This document shows, piece after piece, positions 17,613 through 26,313 of a stretch of 64,000 nt of DNA. Location of the stretch: positions 62,001 through 126,000 of the forward strand of contig JAICIO010000002.1 of NCBI GenBank assembly GCA_025924315.1, written 5' to 3'. The position numbers were made by a program, and so were the translations under genes. Under the pieces are notes generated by a model, which ran no database searches, was not told the DNA's origin, and saw only the letters and a list, made by a program, of their open reading frames with translations. The first letter of the stretch is position 1; each line of letters starts with the position of its first letter. The DNA is from Phycisphaerae bacterium. Lineage in GTDB: Bacteria; Planctomycetota; Phycisphaerae; Tepidisphaerales; Tepidisphaeraceae.

Positions 17613-18910
17613 TGATTATTCTCGGAATCGATGTCGGATCGTCCTCCGTGAAAGCAGGAATTCTGCGGAACGGTCGGATCATAGGGCAAGTCTCCCGCTC
17701 ACCTTTTTCCACAAAGTACGACGGCGTTCGCGCCGAAGTGAACGCTGACGCCGTTCTGCGCGCCATCGCGGTCGGCATCGAAGCCGCGAGGAAGCGCGCG
17801 AAGTCCGTCGATCTCATCGCGCTCAGCGTCATGGCCCCGTCATGGCTCGCGATGGACAAACGCGGCCGCGCGCTCACGCCGATCGTCACGCATCAGGATC
17901 GCCGAAGCGTGGAGATCGCGCGCGAAATCGAACGACGCGTCGGGAAGAAGCGCCATCTCCACCTCGCAGGCAATCGCCCGTTCCCCGGCGGGATCAGCTC
18001 GACAACGTGCGCCTGGTTTCTGCAAAACGAGAAGTCGCTGATGCACCGCGCGGATCTCGTGGGCCATCTCAGCACGCTGCTCCTGCGACAACTCACAGGC
18101 GCTCGCGCGACCGATCCGTCCAACGCCAGTTTCATGGGCCTCTACCGCACGCTCACGCTCGGCGGATGGAGTGACGAGTTGTGCGACGCGATCGGCTTGT
18201 CTAAGCGGCTGCTGCCGGATGTGCTCGAGTCGAACGCGATCGCCGGCCGGGTTACGAATAAAGCCGCGCGGGAGTTTCGACTGACTGAAGGCACCCCCGT
18301 CGTCACAGGCACGATGGACACCAGCGCCGCCCTGCTGCTCATTGGCGCCAAACCCGGTCAGCTGCTCAACGTCAGCGGATCGACCGACGTTCTCGCGCTC
18401 TGCACGGGGAACCCGAAACCGCACGAGCGATTGCTCACGCGCGCCGTCGGCGTCGGCCAACGCTGGATGTCGGTAAGCACCCTCGCCGCCGCGGGATCGG
18501 CGATCATGTGGGCGAAAGACCAACTTTTTCCAGATATGACAAAGGAAAAGTTCTTCACTCTCGTCGAGAAACTCGCGCATTCACGGCGAGAGACAGGCGT
18601 GCGCTTCGATCCCTATCTCGCTGGCGAGCGCACCAGCATCGAGCAGAAACAGGCGGCGTTCCGGGGCCTGACGCTTGCGACGACGCGCCAAGAGATGCTG
18701 AAGGCGGTGATCGAATCGCTCGCCGCGGCGAGCGCCGCGAGAATCGATCTTCTGCGAGAAGTGAACGGACAGATGAACCATCACGTCGTCACATCCGGCG
18801 GAGCGCAACGCGGAATTGGAAAGGTTCTCTACCGCGATTGGAAAGGACGTTGGAGCTTCCACGCGGAGAAGGAGGCGACGTTACGCGGGCTTGCGAACCT
18901 GGTTCCGTAG
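17612..18910 (+). CDS. FGGY-family carbohydrate kinase
   Basis: This 432-residue kinase has the FGGY N-terminal phosphate motif LGIDVGSSSVKAG (residues 4-16) and the C-terminal nucleotide region VTSGGAQRGIGKVLYRDWKG. The layout is closest to xylulokinases, which phosphorylate D-xylulose with ATP, but substrate residues cannot be assigned by eye. It starts in the stop of the lipid A acyltransferase gene; the chain is rather short for the family (usual 480-520). Its stop TAG is the first three bases of a palindromic repeat. Confidence 0.85.
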   Translation: MIILGIDVGSSSVKAGILRNGRIIGQVSRSPFSTKYDGVRAEVNADAVLRAIAVGIEAARKRAKSVDLIALSVMAPSWLAMDKRGRALTPIVTHQDRRSVEIAREIERRVGKKRHLHLAGNRPFPGGISSTTCAWFLQNEKSLMHRADLVGHLSTLLLRQLTGARATDPSNASFMGLYRTLTLGGWSDELCDAIGLSKRLLPDVLESNAIAGRVTNKAAREFRLTEGTPVVTGTMDTSAALLLIGAKPGQLLNVSGSTDVLALCTGNPKPHERLLTRAVGVGQRWMSVSTLAAAGSAIMWAKDQLFPDMTKEKFFTLVEKLAHSRRETGVRFDPYLAGERTSIEQKQAAFRGLTLATTRQEMLKAVIESLAAASAARIDLLREVNGQMNHHVVTSGGAQRGIGKVLYRDWKGRWSFHAEKEATLRGLANLVP

Positions 18911-18982
18911 GGTCCGCTTCAGCGGACCGGTTATTTCTTCATTCTTACAAGGCGAATAGCCGGTCCGCTGAAGCGAACCCTA
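18908..18982. repeat. Family A palindromic repeat (copy 1)
   Basis: TAGGGTCCGCTTCAGCGGAC at the left pairs with GTCCGCTGAAGCGAACCCTA at the right. Other copies are at 25484, 50398 and 58857. The first three bases are the stop codon of the FGGY kinase. Confidence 0.9.
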
Positions 18983-19004
18983 CAAAGACCCGGTGACAGA
19001 GCCC

Positions 19005-19781
19005 TCAATGCCCGTCGTTCTTCCCCTCCGGCACCGAGATCTGTTTCACCGGCCCATTTTGATACGTCGGGAAATCTCGCAGCAGTTTCTTCTCGCCCGT
19101 CTGCTTATCGATCTTGCTCACGTCATCGCGGTGGTATTGCACCGCGTACGCGACGCGCGGCTGTGGCGTGTTATTCGCGCCAGAGCCGTGGATTGTCAGC
19201 CGAGTGAATGCAACACAATCCCCGGGACGCATGCGCAGCGGGAGAAAATCCTCCGGTTCGAACGTCACTTTCTGATGCCCGTCACCGTCCCCGGAAACAA
19301 TCGAGTTGAGCGTGCCACCCAGATGCGACCGCGGGACGACTTGCAGGCAACCGTTTTCAGGCGCCATCGGCGCCAGCGCGAACCAAAGGTTGATCCCTGG
19401 TCCGTCGAAGCGCGTGTAGTTGTTGTCCTGGTGAAAGTGAAACCGCCCGCCGCCGGAACCTTTGACGGCGGTGAACGGCAGATACAACCGGCTCGGCCCG
19501 CCCATCAATTGCGCCGCGATTTTCAGCAGGTTTTGGCTCTCGACGAGCGTCTGCAATCCGCTGCCTTCCAAATACTCGCGCGACTGAAGGAGCTTCTGCG
19601 TCTTGAGCCCGATCACGCGCATGATCTCCATTACCTCGCCGTTGAGTTTTCGCGCGGTTTCTTCGGAGATCAATCCGGGAAGGAGCAGGAATCCTTCGTC
19701 CTGGTAGAACTTGATCTCGCCACCGGAAAGCTCGAGCGGTAGAACCGGATCTGACACGGAAGACACGGACGCTGCGACCAT
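19005..19781 (-). CDS. Phytanoyl-CoA dioxygenase family protein
   Basis: This 258-residue Fe(II)/2-oxoglutarate oxygenase belongs to the PhyH family. The iron facial triad is visible as HQD (H117, D119) in FHFHQDNNYTRFDGPG and the distal histidine H198 in LTIHGSGANNT. RVAYAVQYHRDD contains the Arg that usually binds 2-oxoglutarate. Members hydroxylate very diverse small molecules, so the substrate is open. It stands alone between repeats. Confidence 0.9.
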   Translation of the reverse strand: MVAASVSSVSDPVLPLELSGGEIKFYQDEGFLLLPGLISEETARKLNGEVMEIMRVIGLKTQKLLQSREYLEGSGLQTLVESQNLLKIAAQLMGGPSRLYLPFTAVKGSGGGRFHFHQDNNYTRFDGPGINLWFALAPMAPENGCLQVVPRSHLGGTLNSIVSGDGDGHQKVTFEPEDFLPLRMRPGDCVAFTRLTIHGSGANNTPQPRVAYAVQYHRDDVSKIDKQTGEKKLLRDFPTYQNGPVKQISVPEGKNDGH

Positions 19782-19834
19782 GATTCACTCCCAGACGTTT
19801 AAAGAAGGGTCGCAATTATACAACGCCTAAACGT

Positions 19835-19897
19835 CTGCGAAACCGCAAGCGGCTCCTGCACGTGTTGAACGCGCGGGAGCCGCTTGCGGTTTCGCAG
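19835..19897. repeat. Palindrome of CTGCGAAACCGCAAGCGGCTCC type (family G)
   Basis: Arms CTGCGAAACCGCAAGCGGCT and AGCCGCTTGCGGTTTCGCAG face each other around a loop containing CACGTG. The element sits between the divergent PhyH dioxygenase and the exported Gly/Asp-rich gene downstream. Confidence 0.85.
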
Positions 19898-19911
19898 AGA
19901 TTGACGCGCGT

Positions 19912-20433
19912 TTACTTCTCGCTGGGCTGCGTCGTCGCCTTTCCGGTAATCATGCGGGTCAGCTCATTGAGCGCTTTATCGTCCTGGTTCGTGCGCTTGT
20001 AGAGCTCGACAAGTTGGAAGCGGATCGAGCGCTCGATGGTCGGATCTTTCACATCCGGCAGGAGCTTCATGTAGTAATCGATCGCGGCTTCGGGGCCTTT
20101 TTTGCGGAGCATGTCGCCCGCCATGACGACGGCGGCCACGCCGCTCGTGCTCGGGTCGCGCGACATGCGGGCGGACTGCTCGACCATCATCATGTAGCCT
20201 TGGAACATCCGCATCTGCGGGGGCAGCATGAATCCGCCACCGTCGCCGCCCATCATCGGGCCGTCCATTCCCGGCCCGCGATCACGGTCGCCGGGTCCAC
20301 GATCGCGATCACCGCCACGATCGCCCTGCGCGCCGGGGTGCTGACGTCCGCCGGGAGGTCCGTCCTGCCCAAGCGCGCTGCCCGCCACGAATCCCACGAG
20401 TGCCAGCCCCAGAATCATCCCTTTGAATTTCAC
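19912..20433 (-). CDS. Exported Gly/Asp/Arg-rich protein of the sigma-factor operon
   Basis: This 173-residue protein has a signal peptide (MKFKGMILGLALVGFVAGSALGQ). A Gly/Asp/Arg low-complexity region follows (about 25-62), then a Met-rich helical segment (PPQMRMFQGYMMMVEQSARM). The last 70 residues look like a short TPR-like helix pair. The GTG start at 20433 overlaps the previous stop, so it is translationally coupled to the membrane protein and ECF sigma genes upstream. It may be a periplasmic partner or sensor of that system (inference). Family not recognised. Confidence 0.7.
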   Translation of the reverse strand: MKFKGMILGLALVGFVAGSALGQDGPPGGRQHPGAQGDRGGDRDRGPGDRDRGPGMDGPMMGGDGGGFMLPPQMRMFQGYMMMVEQSARMSRDPSTSGVAAVVMAGDMLRKKGPEAAIDYYMKLLPDVKDPTIERSIRFQLVELYKRTNQDDKALNELTRMITGKATTQPSEK

Positions 20434-20843
20434 GATGCCTCCTGCGTGGTTGCGGTTGAAGAACTCATCATCTCGTCCATCGACGGCATCGACGGAATCT
20501 GCGACAGACCCATCGAATCAAGCGTTGGCACCACCGTCACGCCGTCGGGAAATGACTCATAATCGGTCGTATTTTCTGCATTTGCCTTCTTTGTAACAAC
20601 TTTCGGAGTCGCTGGCGTTTTGATCGGCGATTTCACGCTCAACTGATGCGGCGCCCGCGCAGGCGCATTGAGCCACAGCGCCAGCGCCACCACCGCCGCG
20701 ACGGCAATTGCGGCGAACGTCGCCATCATCGGCCAGATCCGCCGCGCCGCTCTTGGCAAAACATCGCCCGCGAGGTCGCCCGGATAACGGAGCTCATGAT
20801 ATTCCGCTTTCGCACAGTCGAGATTGTTTCGCAGTTCGCTCAT
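20430..20843 (-). CDS. Single-pass membrane protein, candidate anti-sigma factor
   Basis: From the ATG at 20843 the product has 137 residues: a short cytoplasmic N-terminus (MSELRNNLDCAKAEYHEL), one membrane helix (about residues 35-60, MMATFAAIAVAAVVALALWL) and a periplasmic Ser/Thr/Pro tail. The order sigma gene then single-pass membrane protein with an ATGA overlap is the usual layout for an anti-sigma factor, but no zinc-binding HxxxCxxC motif is present. It is therefore a candidate assigned by position only. Confidence 0.65.
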   Translation of the reverse strand: MSELRNNLDCAKAEYHELRYPGDLAGDVLPRAARRIWPMMATFAAIAVAAVVALALWLNAPARAPHQLSVKSPIKTPATPKVVTKKANAENTTDYESFPDGVTVVPTLDSMGLSQIPSMPSMDEMMSSSTATTQEAS

Positions 20844-21364
20844 TTGAGTTTCGCCATTTTCTGCTTCAGTGCTCGAAGCGCCTGATGCACCGTGGCTTTG
20901 ATCGTCCCCGCGGCGCATCCCATCGCGGCCGCGGCTTCTTCCGTCGATAAATCTTCAAAGAATCGCAACACCAGCGCCTCGCGCTGCCGCGGCGGAAGCT
21001 CGTCCAGCATCTCGCGGACGAGCGAATTCTGCTCCGCATCGCCCACCGCCAGATCCGGTGAATCTTCACCGCGCTTTGCGGCGTCAATCGGGATCGGGCG
21101 ATCCGTCCGCCGGATCTCGCGCGACACGTTGATCGCGATGCCGATCGACCAGGTTGTCAGCCGGCTCTGGCCGGAAAACTTCGGCAGTTCACGAATGAAG
21201 CGGAGTGCCGTCTCCTGAGCGGCGTCCCTCGCCCGCTCGTGATCGTGCAACTGGCCGTAACACACCCGGAACCAACGATCCTGCAGCTGCCGCAGCAGGT
21301 GCGCCTGCGCGGAGCGATCGCCTCCGCGGGCCGCCTCGATCGTTCGATCATCCGGATCGTCCAT
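20840..21364 (-). CDS. ECF-type RNA polymerase sigma factor
   Basis: This 174-residue sigma-70 family protein has region 2 (about residues 22-90, with RARDAAQETALRFIR and SRLTTWSIGIAINVSR) and region 4 (about 118-168, LDELPPRQREALVLRFFEDL then the STEEAAAAMGCAAGTIK recognition helix pair). It should direct RNA polymerase to its own regulon, and the downstream membrane gene is its likely regulator. The stop overlaps the next start. The coupled third gene encodes an exported protein. Confidence 0.9.
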   Translation of the reverse strand: MDDPDDRTIEAARGGDRSAQAHLLRQLQDRWFRVCYGQLHDHERARDAAQETALRFIRELPKFSGQSRLTTWSIGIAINVSREIRRTDRPIPIDAAKRGEDSPDLAVGDAEQNSLVREMLDELPPRQREALVLRFFEDLSTEEAAAAMGCAAGTIKATVHQALRALKQKMAKLK

Positions 21365-21513
21365 CCAATTGCCTCTGATCTGTGCCGATCGTCAGGATCG
21401 GGTTTAGTCCATCTTTTGCCCTTTTTACTATCGGGCGAGTGAGCCTTTCGACCGTTTCCCAAACGCGGGCATCCCGGCTACGATCGCCCCTCACGACCAA
21501 CTAAGGAGGCTTC

Positions 21514-21999
21514 GTGTCCAAGCAGTATTCCGCTCCGCCCGCGATGAGCATCGATACCAATAAGCACTACACTGCAACATTCGAGACCGGCAAAGGCACG
21601 ATCGTTTGCGAACTCTTCGCCAAGGATGCGCCTAAGACGGTCAACAACTTCGTCTTTCTCGCCCGAGAGGGATTTTACAACGGCACGAAGTTCCATCGCG
21701 TCATCCCCAACTTCATGGTCCAGGGCGGAGACCCCACCGGCACCGGCCGCGGCGGACCGGGGTACAAATTCGAAGACGAAACCAAGGGCAATCCGCACAA
21801 GCACCAGGTCGGCAGCCTATCGATGGCCAACGCCGGGCCGAATACCAACGGCAGCCAGTTCTTCATCACCCACGTCGTCACCGATTGGCTCGACGGCAAG
21901 CACACGGTTTTCGGCAAGGTCAGCAGTGGACAGGACGTGGTCAACAAGATCGAAGGCAACGACACGCTCAAGAGCGTGACGATTAGCGAAGCGGCATAA
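21514..21999 (+). CDS. Cyclophilin-type peptidyl-prolyl isomerase
   Basis: This 161-residue cytoplasmic cyclophilin catalyses cis-trans isomerisation of proline peptide bonds. The active-site stretch [19 protein letters not shown] (R, F, Q) and the [14 protein letters not shown] block are intact. There is no signal peptide. The GTG start is set by a strong AAGGAGG ribosome site. It is followed by a long palindrome ending in a T-run that probably terminates transcription. Confidence 0.95.
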   Translation: MSKQYSAPPAMSIDTNKHYTATFETGKGTIVCELFAKDAPKTVNNFVFLAREGFYNGTKFHRVIPNFMVQGGDPTGTGRGGPGYKFEDETKGNPHKHQVGSLSMANAGPNTNGSQFFITHVVTDWLDGKHTVFGKVSSGQDVVNKIEGNDTLKSVTISEAA

Positions 22000-22017
22000 G
22001 ACGCAAGAACATACTTT

Positions 22018-22119
22018 GTCGCGAAGGCGCGAAGGTCACGCGAAGGTCGCGAAGAAAAACATTTCGTGATTCTCTTCGCGAGCTTCGCACTCTTCGCGCC
22101 TTCGCGACAGCTGTTTTTT
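22018..22119. terminator. Family D palindrome with T-run after the cyclophilin gene
   Basis: GTCGCGAAGGCGCGAAGG pairs with CCTTCGCGACAG after an inner stretch of GCGAAGG words, then CTGTTTTTTT. The arms resemble the family D hairpins and the T-run makes a Rho-independent terminator likely for the plus strand. Confidence 0.65.
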
Positions 22120-22152
22120 TATTTGTAACGCCGGGCTGGGCTCGACGATCGA

Positions 22153-24513
22153 TCACAACAACGATACCGGATCGACATCGACTGCGATCCGGTCGCGTTC
22201 GGCGAGGTGACCCTTTTCTCGGACGGCTGACAGGATGTTTTGAAGCTTGCTCGCACGCGGGCTGCCGAGAACGATTTGGTGGCGGAAGTAGCCGGCAATT
22301 CGACTGATCGCGCACGGCATGGGGCCTTTCATCGACACACCGTCGCCCTGCTGCGCGATCGCCTCCGCGAGCTGGGCGGCGAGTGTTTCGGCCGTCTTGT
22401 GCAGCTTGTCCATGTCCGTGTCGCGCAAAATGATCCGCACGAGTCGAGAGAACGGGGGCAGGCCGACTTCCTTCCGATGGGCCAGCTCGCCCGTCGCGAA
22501 GCCGAGATAATCCTGTCGCATGGCCGAGCGAATCGTCGGATCGTCCGGCATGAAGGTCTGCAGCACGACGCGACCCGGCACAGCGCCGCGACCGGCGCGC
22601 CCGGCAACTTGCGTGATGAGCTGAAACGTTCGCTCGGCCGCCCGAAAATCAGGTAATGCCAGCGCGGTATCGCCACTGATCACACCGACGAGCGTCACGT
22701 TCGGGTAATCCAGCCCCTTGGCGATCATCTGCGTGCCGAGGAGCATTTGAATTTCCTTGCGCGCGAATCGACCGAGCGTCTGCTCGTAATCGCGCGAGCC
22801 GCGCATCGAGTCGCTGTCGACCCGCGCGAACTTCAGCTGCGGAAATTTCTTCGCGATTTCCTCTTCGACGCGCTGCGTGCCGAGACCGAATAGACTCAGT
22901 AGCTTGCCACACTGCGGGCATTTGTCCGGCAGCGCGTTCACCGCCAGGCAATAGTGACAATGCAGCTGCCCCTTGTGCAGTCCTTCCTTCAGCGACGCCC
23001 CCTCCGCATGCACGCCCGCGGAGCGGTGATACGTCATCGTCGTGTCGCAGTACTTGCATTGCATCAAGTGCTGGCACGACGGGCAGTAAACGAAGTTCGA
23101 ATAGCCACGACGGTTCAGCAGAAGAATCGCCTGCTGACCCTGATCGATCGTGTTCTTGAGCAGGTACTCGAGCCGCGGCGAGAGCAAGTGCACTCCGCGG
23201 CGCATACGATTCACCGTTCGGAGGTCGACCAGCTCGACATGCGGGAGCGCCAAGCCCATCACGCGATTGGGCAGCGGAATGTAGTGGTAGTTCGGCTCCT
23301 TCGAATGCTTCACGCGCTCGAACGTTTCAAGCGACGGCGTGGCGCTGCCGAGAATCACCGGCGCATTCTGCAACTGCGCCCGCTTCACCGCCACATCTCG
23401 CGCGTGATACCGGGGAGCGCTGTCCTGCTTGTAGCTCGATTCGTGTTCCTCATCGACGACGATCACGCCGAGATTCGGGATAGGCGCGAAGATCGCCGAT
23501 CGCGCGCCGACGACAACATCCGCGTGTCCCATCGCGATCCGCTGCCAGAAACGATGTCGCTCTGTCGCGCTCAGCCCGCTATGCAAAACTGCGACGCGCT
23601 TGAAGCGATCGGTGAAGCGCTTCACGGTTTGCGGCGTGAGCGCGATCTCCGGCACGAGCACGATCGCCTGTTTGCCCTGCGCGACAACCGAGCGAATGCA
23701 TTGCAGATAAATCTCTGTCTTGCCGCTCCCCGTCACGCCGTGCAGAAGATTGACCGAAAACCCGCCGCTCGCCATCCGCGGCTGAAGCTGCTCGAAGGCG
23801 ATTTCCTGATCGGTGTTCAATTTCAGATCGGGCTGATTGCCATGAGCTCCGCCCGAATCCGCAGTGAACTTTGGCAGATCCACTTCGGGACGGATCGTGA
23901 TCAGACCGAGTCGCGCGAGCTTGCGAACCGTCGGCGGTTTCGTCCCCGCTTCGCTCGCGAGGCGCGTGAGCTCAATCGACCCATCGGGTTCGAGCTGAAG
24001 CAACCGCGCCAGGATCGCACGGCGTTTCGGCGTGGTCGTCTTCTCGAGAATCGCTTGAACCTCTTCGCGCGACTTCGCCAGCCGAATGATCTGTGAATAA
24101 CCGATACCCACTTTCTTCCGCACCGCCGATGGAATGATGTTCTCGATCACCATTCCCAGCGGCGTGCAGTAATAGCGGCTAATCCACCGCGACAGCTCCA
24201 TGAGCGGTCCGCCGACGAGCACGCGGGCGTCTTCGATGTCGATCAGGTTCTTGATCTTTGGATAGGTCGTCGTCGGATGAATCGACACGACATAGCCGAA
24301 CGCCGGCTTGTTCTTCCGACCCAGCGGCACGCGCACGCGCTGCCCGACCTGAATCGAATCGACAAGCCGCGGCGGAATTGCATAATCGAGGTCGCGATCG
24401 ATGCTCTGCTCGAGCGCCACACCCGCGAACGGTCCTTGCGGCGCGCCTGCCAATGGCGCATCGTCGTGCGCATCGAGCTCGGCGTCGGGAAAGAGAGTGG
24501 ACGGCAAAGTCAC
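22153..24513 (-). CDS. priA: Primosomal protein N', replication restart helicase
   Basis: This 786-residue superfamily-2 DNA helicase restarts stalled replication forks and loads the primosome. Walker A is GVTGSGKTE (residues 259-267) and Walker B is the DEEH box in VIVVDEEHESSYK. The zinc-binding insert has the expected cysteines (CPSCQHLMQCKYC, then LHCHYC and CPQC). The conserved C-terminal AGRAGRG helicase motif VI is present. The N-terminal DNA-binding domain (about 30-130) is complete. It is a single gene with its own divergent promoter space. Confidence 0.95.
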   Translation of the reverse strand: MTLPSTLFPDAELDAHDDAPLAGAPQGPFAGVALEQSIDRDLDYAIPPRLVDSIQVGQRVRVPLGRKNKPAFGYVVSIHPTTTYPKIKNLIDIEDARVLVGGPLMELSRWISRYYCTPLGMVIENIIPSAVRKKVGIGYSQIIRLAKSREEVQAILEKTTTPKRRAILARLLQLEPDGSIELTRLASEAGTKPPTVRKLARLGLITIRPEVDLPKFTADSGGAHGNQPDLKLNTDQEIAFEQLQPRMASGGFSVNLLHGVTGSGKTEIYLQCIRSVVAQGKQAIVLVPEIALTPQTVKRFTDRFKRVAVLHSGLSATERHRFWQRIAMGHADVVVGARSAIFAPIPNLGVIVVDEEHESSYKQDSAPRYHARDVAVKRAQLQNAPVILGSATPSLETFERVKHSKEPNYHYIPLPNRVMGLALPHVELVDLRTVNRMRRGVHLLSPRLEYLLKNTIDQGQQAILLLNRRGYSNFVYCPSCQHLMQCKYCDTTMTYHRSAGVHAEGASLKEGLHKGQLHCHYCLAVNALPDKCPQCGKLLSLFGLGTQRVEEEIAKKFPQLKFARVDSDSMRGSRDYEQTLGRFARKEIQMLLGTQMIAKGLDYPNVTLVGVISGDTALALPDFRAAERTFQLITQVAGRAGRGAVPGRVVLQTFMPDDPTIRSAMRQDYLGFATGELAHRKEVGLPPFSRLVRIILRDTDMDKLHKTAETLAAQLAEAIAQQGDGVSMKGPMPCAISRIAGYFRHQIVLGSPRASKLQNILSAVREKGHLAERDRIAVDVDPVSLL

Positions 24514-24594
24514 AGCAGTTTATGGTATCCCGTCCGCAATTGTTCGGCAATCGTTAGGATTTGACTTGAGCGGATTTTCCACAGATTTTTCCAG

Positions 24595-25464
24595 ATGATC
24601 CTCGCCTCCTACACCCGCGCTCGCTTGCTCCTGCTTATCGGCACGCTCATCTCCGGTGCGATGTTCTGGTGGCTCGGCGACGCGTTTCACTTCCCCGCCA
24701 GCCTTTCTGCGAGTCTGATGCAGCAGCCCTCGATCGGTCCGCTGCTCGTCACCTTCGCGGTCGTCTTCTTCGCCGCGACGCTCGTCGGCACCATCATCGC
24801 GGGGACCGTTCGCTTCGACGCTGGAATCCTCTGCGCGTGCCTTGGGATGACCATCATCTCCATTCGCGCCGGGACCATGCGCGACGTGCTTTTTCGCGCA
24901 AGCGATCGAAATGTCTTCTGGATGCTCGCGGTGGAAGTCGCATTGCTTGGGTTCATCATCTGGTGCGGCTGGCAATTGCAGTGGATGTTTTTTCGCAAGG
25001 GCTGGCTGAAGGAGGATTCGGACCGCGACGGCGTCATCGCTTCGGATGACGAGATGAATCAGAAAGCGATGGCGCTTGCGGCCCAGGTCGTGGTGACGAT
25101 CGTGCTGATGCTGCTGCTGGCGCAGAGCGACCAGAAGCGGCAGGTCCTTGGGGCTATCGCGATCTCATCCTACGTCGGCACGATCGCGGCGTACTTTGCG
25201 GCGCCGACGCAGCCGAGCGTGTGGTACTGGATCGGCCCGATCATCGTCGCGGTCGTCGGATACACCGCAACAATGATCGCGCCCGCGGGTTGGGAGATCG
25301 GCGATCCGCGCGGCCCGCTCGCGAACCTCGCGCGGCCGTTGCCGATTGACTATGCAAGCGTCGGAACGGCCGCGTCGATTCTCGGTTATTGGATGAGCCG
25401 AAGATGGCAGCGCGCACGCGAAGACGCGCAGGAAGAACAAGCAGAAGCGGCGACGCAGGTGTGA
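24595..25464 (+). CDS. Polytopic membrane protein, unknown
   Basis: This 289-residue protein has about six to seven membrane segments (for example 12-30, 48-70, 75-95, 105-130, 155-175, 195-225) and a charged C-terminal tail (RRWQRAREDAQEEQAEAAT). A cytoplasmic or periplasmic loop contains DSDRDGVIASDDE. No family was recognised and no signature residue stands out. It is divergent from priA. Confidence 0.6.
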   Translation: MILASYTRARLLLLIGTLISGAMFWWLGDAFHFPASLSASLMQQPSIGPLLVTFAVVFFAATLVGTIIAGTVRFDAGILCACLGMTIISIRAGTMRDVLFRASDRNVFWMLAVEVALLGFIIWCGWQLQWMFFRKGWLKEDSDRDGVIASDDEMNQKAMALAAQVVVTIVLMLLLAQSDQKRQVLGAIAISSYVGTIAAYFAAPTQPSVWYWIGPIIVAVVGYTATMIAPAGWEIGDPRGPLANLARPLPIDYASVGTAASILGYWMSRRWQRAREDAQEEQAEAATQV

Positions 25465-25483
25465 CTGCCTGGGTGTGGTCTTG

Positions 25484-25564
25484 TAGGGTGCGCTTCAGCG
25501 CACCGGTTACTTTTTTTGTTCAGACGAGAAAAGCCGAATAACTGGTGCGCTGAAGCGCACCCTA
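25484..25564. repeat. Family A palindromic repeat (copy 2)
   Basis: TAGGGTGCGCTTCAGCGCAC pairs with GTGCGCTGAAGCGCACCCTA. It lies between the membrane-protein and GNAT genes, 20 bases after the stop, so here it does not supply the stop codon. Confidence 0.9.
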
Positions 25565-25576
25565 CGACGCAAATCT

Positions 25577-26134
25577 ATGATCGAACTTCGGCAATATCGT
25601 CGTCACGAAATTCCTCCGCTCTTGGCGGCGCAGATCGCTTCCTATCAACGAATCCAGTGGCCGCAGATTCGCGATCGCAACAACCGCGTCTGGGAATGGG
25701 ACGACGTCAATCGCGACTACATGCATTTTGTGCTGATCGATGAAGAAGTCGTCATCAGCCACGCCTCCGTGAATTGGCGCCACGTAACGCTCGGCGGGGA
25801 GCGATTCAACGTGTGGGGAATGAGCAGCGTGTTCACCTATCCTGCGTTTCGCAAAGGCGGATTTGCCACGAAGACAGTGTCGGCCGCGACGGATTTCATG
25901 CGCGAAGGATCGGGCGATCTCGCGATGCTTTTCACCGGCCAGCCGCTCGTGAAGTTCTACACCGCGATCGGATGGGAACACGTGCCGACCGCGCGCATTT
26001 TTTACGGTGACCCCGACGCTCCCGTTCAAAAAACCGACAACGCGATCATGATGCTGTTCATGTCCGATCGCGGACGAAAAGCCTGCGAGCAGTTCGCGAG
26101 AGAAGATGTCTTCGTCGGCCCCCAAACGTGGTGA
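25577..26134 (+). CDS. GNAT-family N-acetyltransferase
   Basis: This 185-residue protein has the GNAT acetyl-CoA-binding signature VFTYPAFRKGGFATKTVSAA (R/Q-x-x-G-x-G/A). Beta-alpha elements around it include SHASVNWRHVTLGGERFNVW and AMLFTGQPLVKFYTAIGW. The family acetylates small-molecule amines or protein N-termini; the substrate is not predictable. It follows a family A repeat and precedes a nested palindrome. Confidence 0.85.
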   Translation: MIELRQYRRHEIPPLLAAQIASYQRIQWPQIRDRNNRVWEWDDVNRDYMHFVLIDEEVVISHASVNWRHVTLGGERFNVWGMSSVFTYPAFRKGGFATKTVSAATDFMREGSGDLAMLFTGQPLVKFYTAIGWEHVPTARIFYGDPDAPVQKTDNAIMMLFMSDRGRKACEQFAREDVFVGPQTW

Positions 26135-26156
26135 TGCGTTTTTCACCACGGTGCTC

Positions 26157-26284
26157 GTCATCCTGAGAGCGTGTGATCTTTTCAGCGTGGCGAGGGCATC
26201 TTGCCCTCGCCAACGCGGCTGTAGCCGCAAATGCGAGGGCGAGACGCCCTCGCCACGCAAAAAATCACAGACTCTCAGGATGAC
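26157..26284. repeat. Nested palindrome (family B outer ends with an inner GCGAGGG element)
   Basis: The ends (GTCATCCTGAGAG ... CTCTCAGGATGAC) resemble family B ends. Inside is a GTGGCGAGGGCATCTTGCCC ... CGAGACGCCCTCGCCAC pair enclosing GCGGCTGTAGCCGC. It looks like one repeat inserted into another. Confidence 0.75.
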
Positions 26285-26313
26285 AATGCTGATCCACCTC
26301 GGCGCCCGCACCT

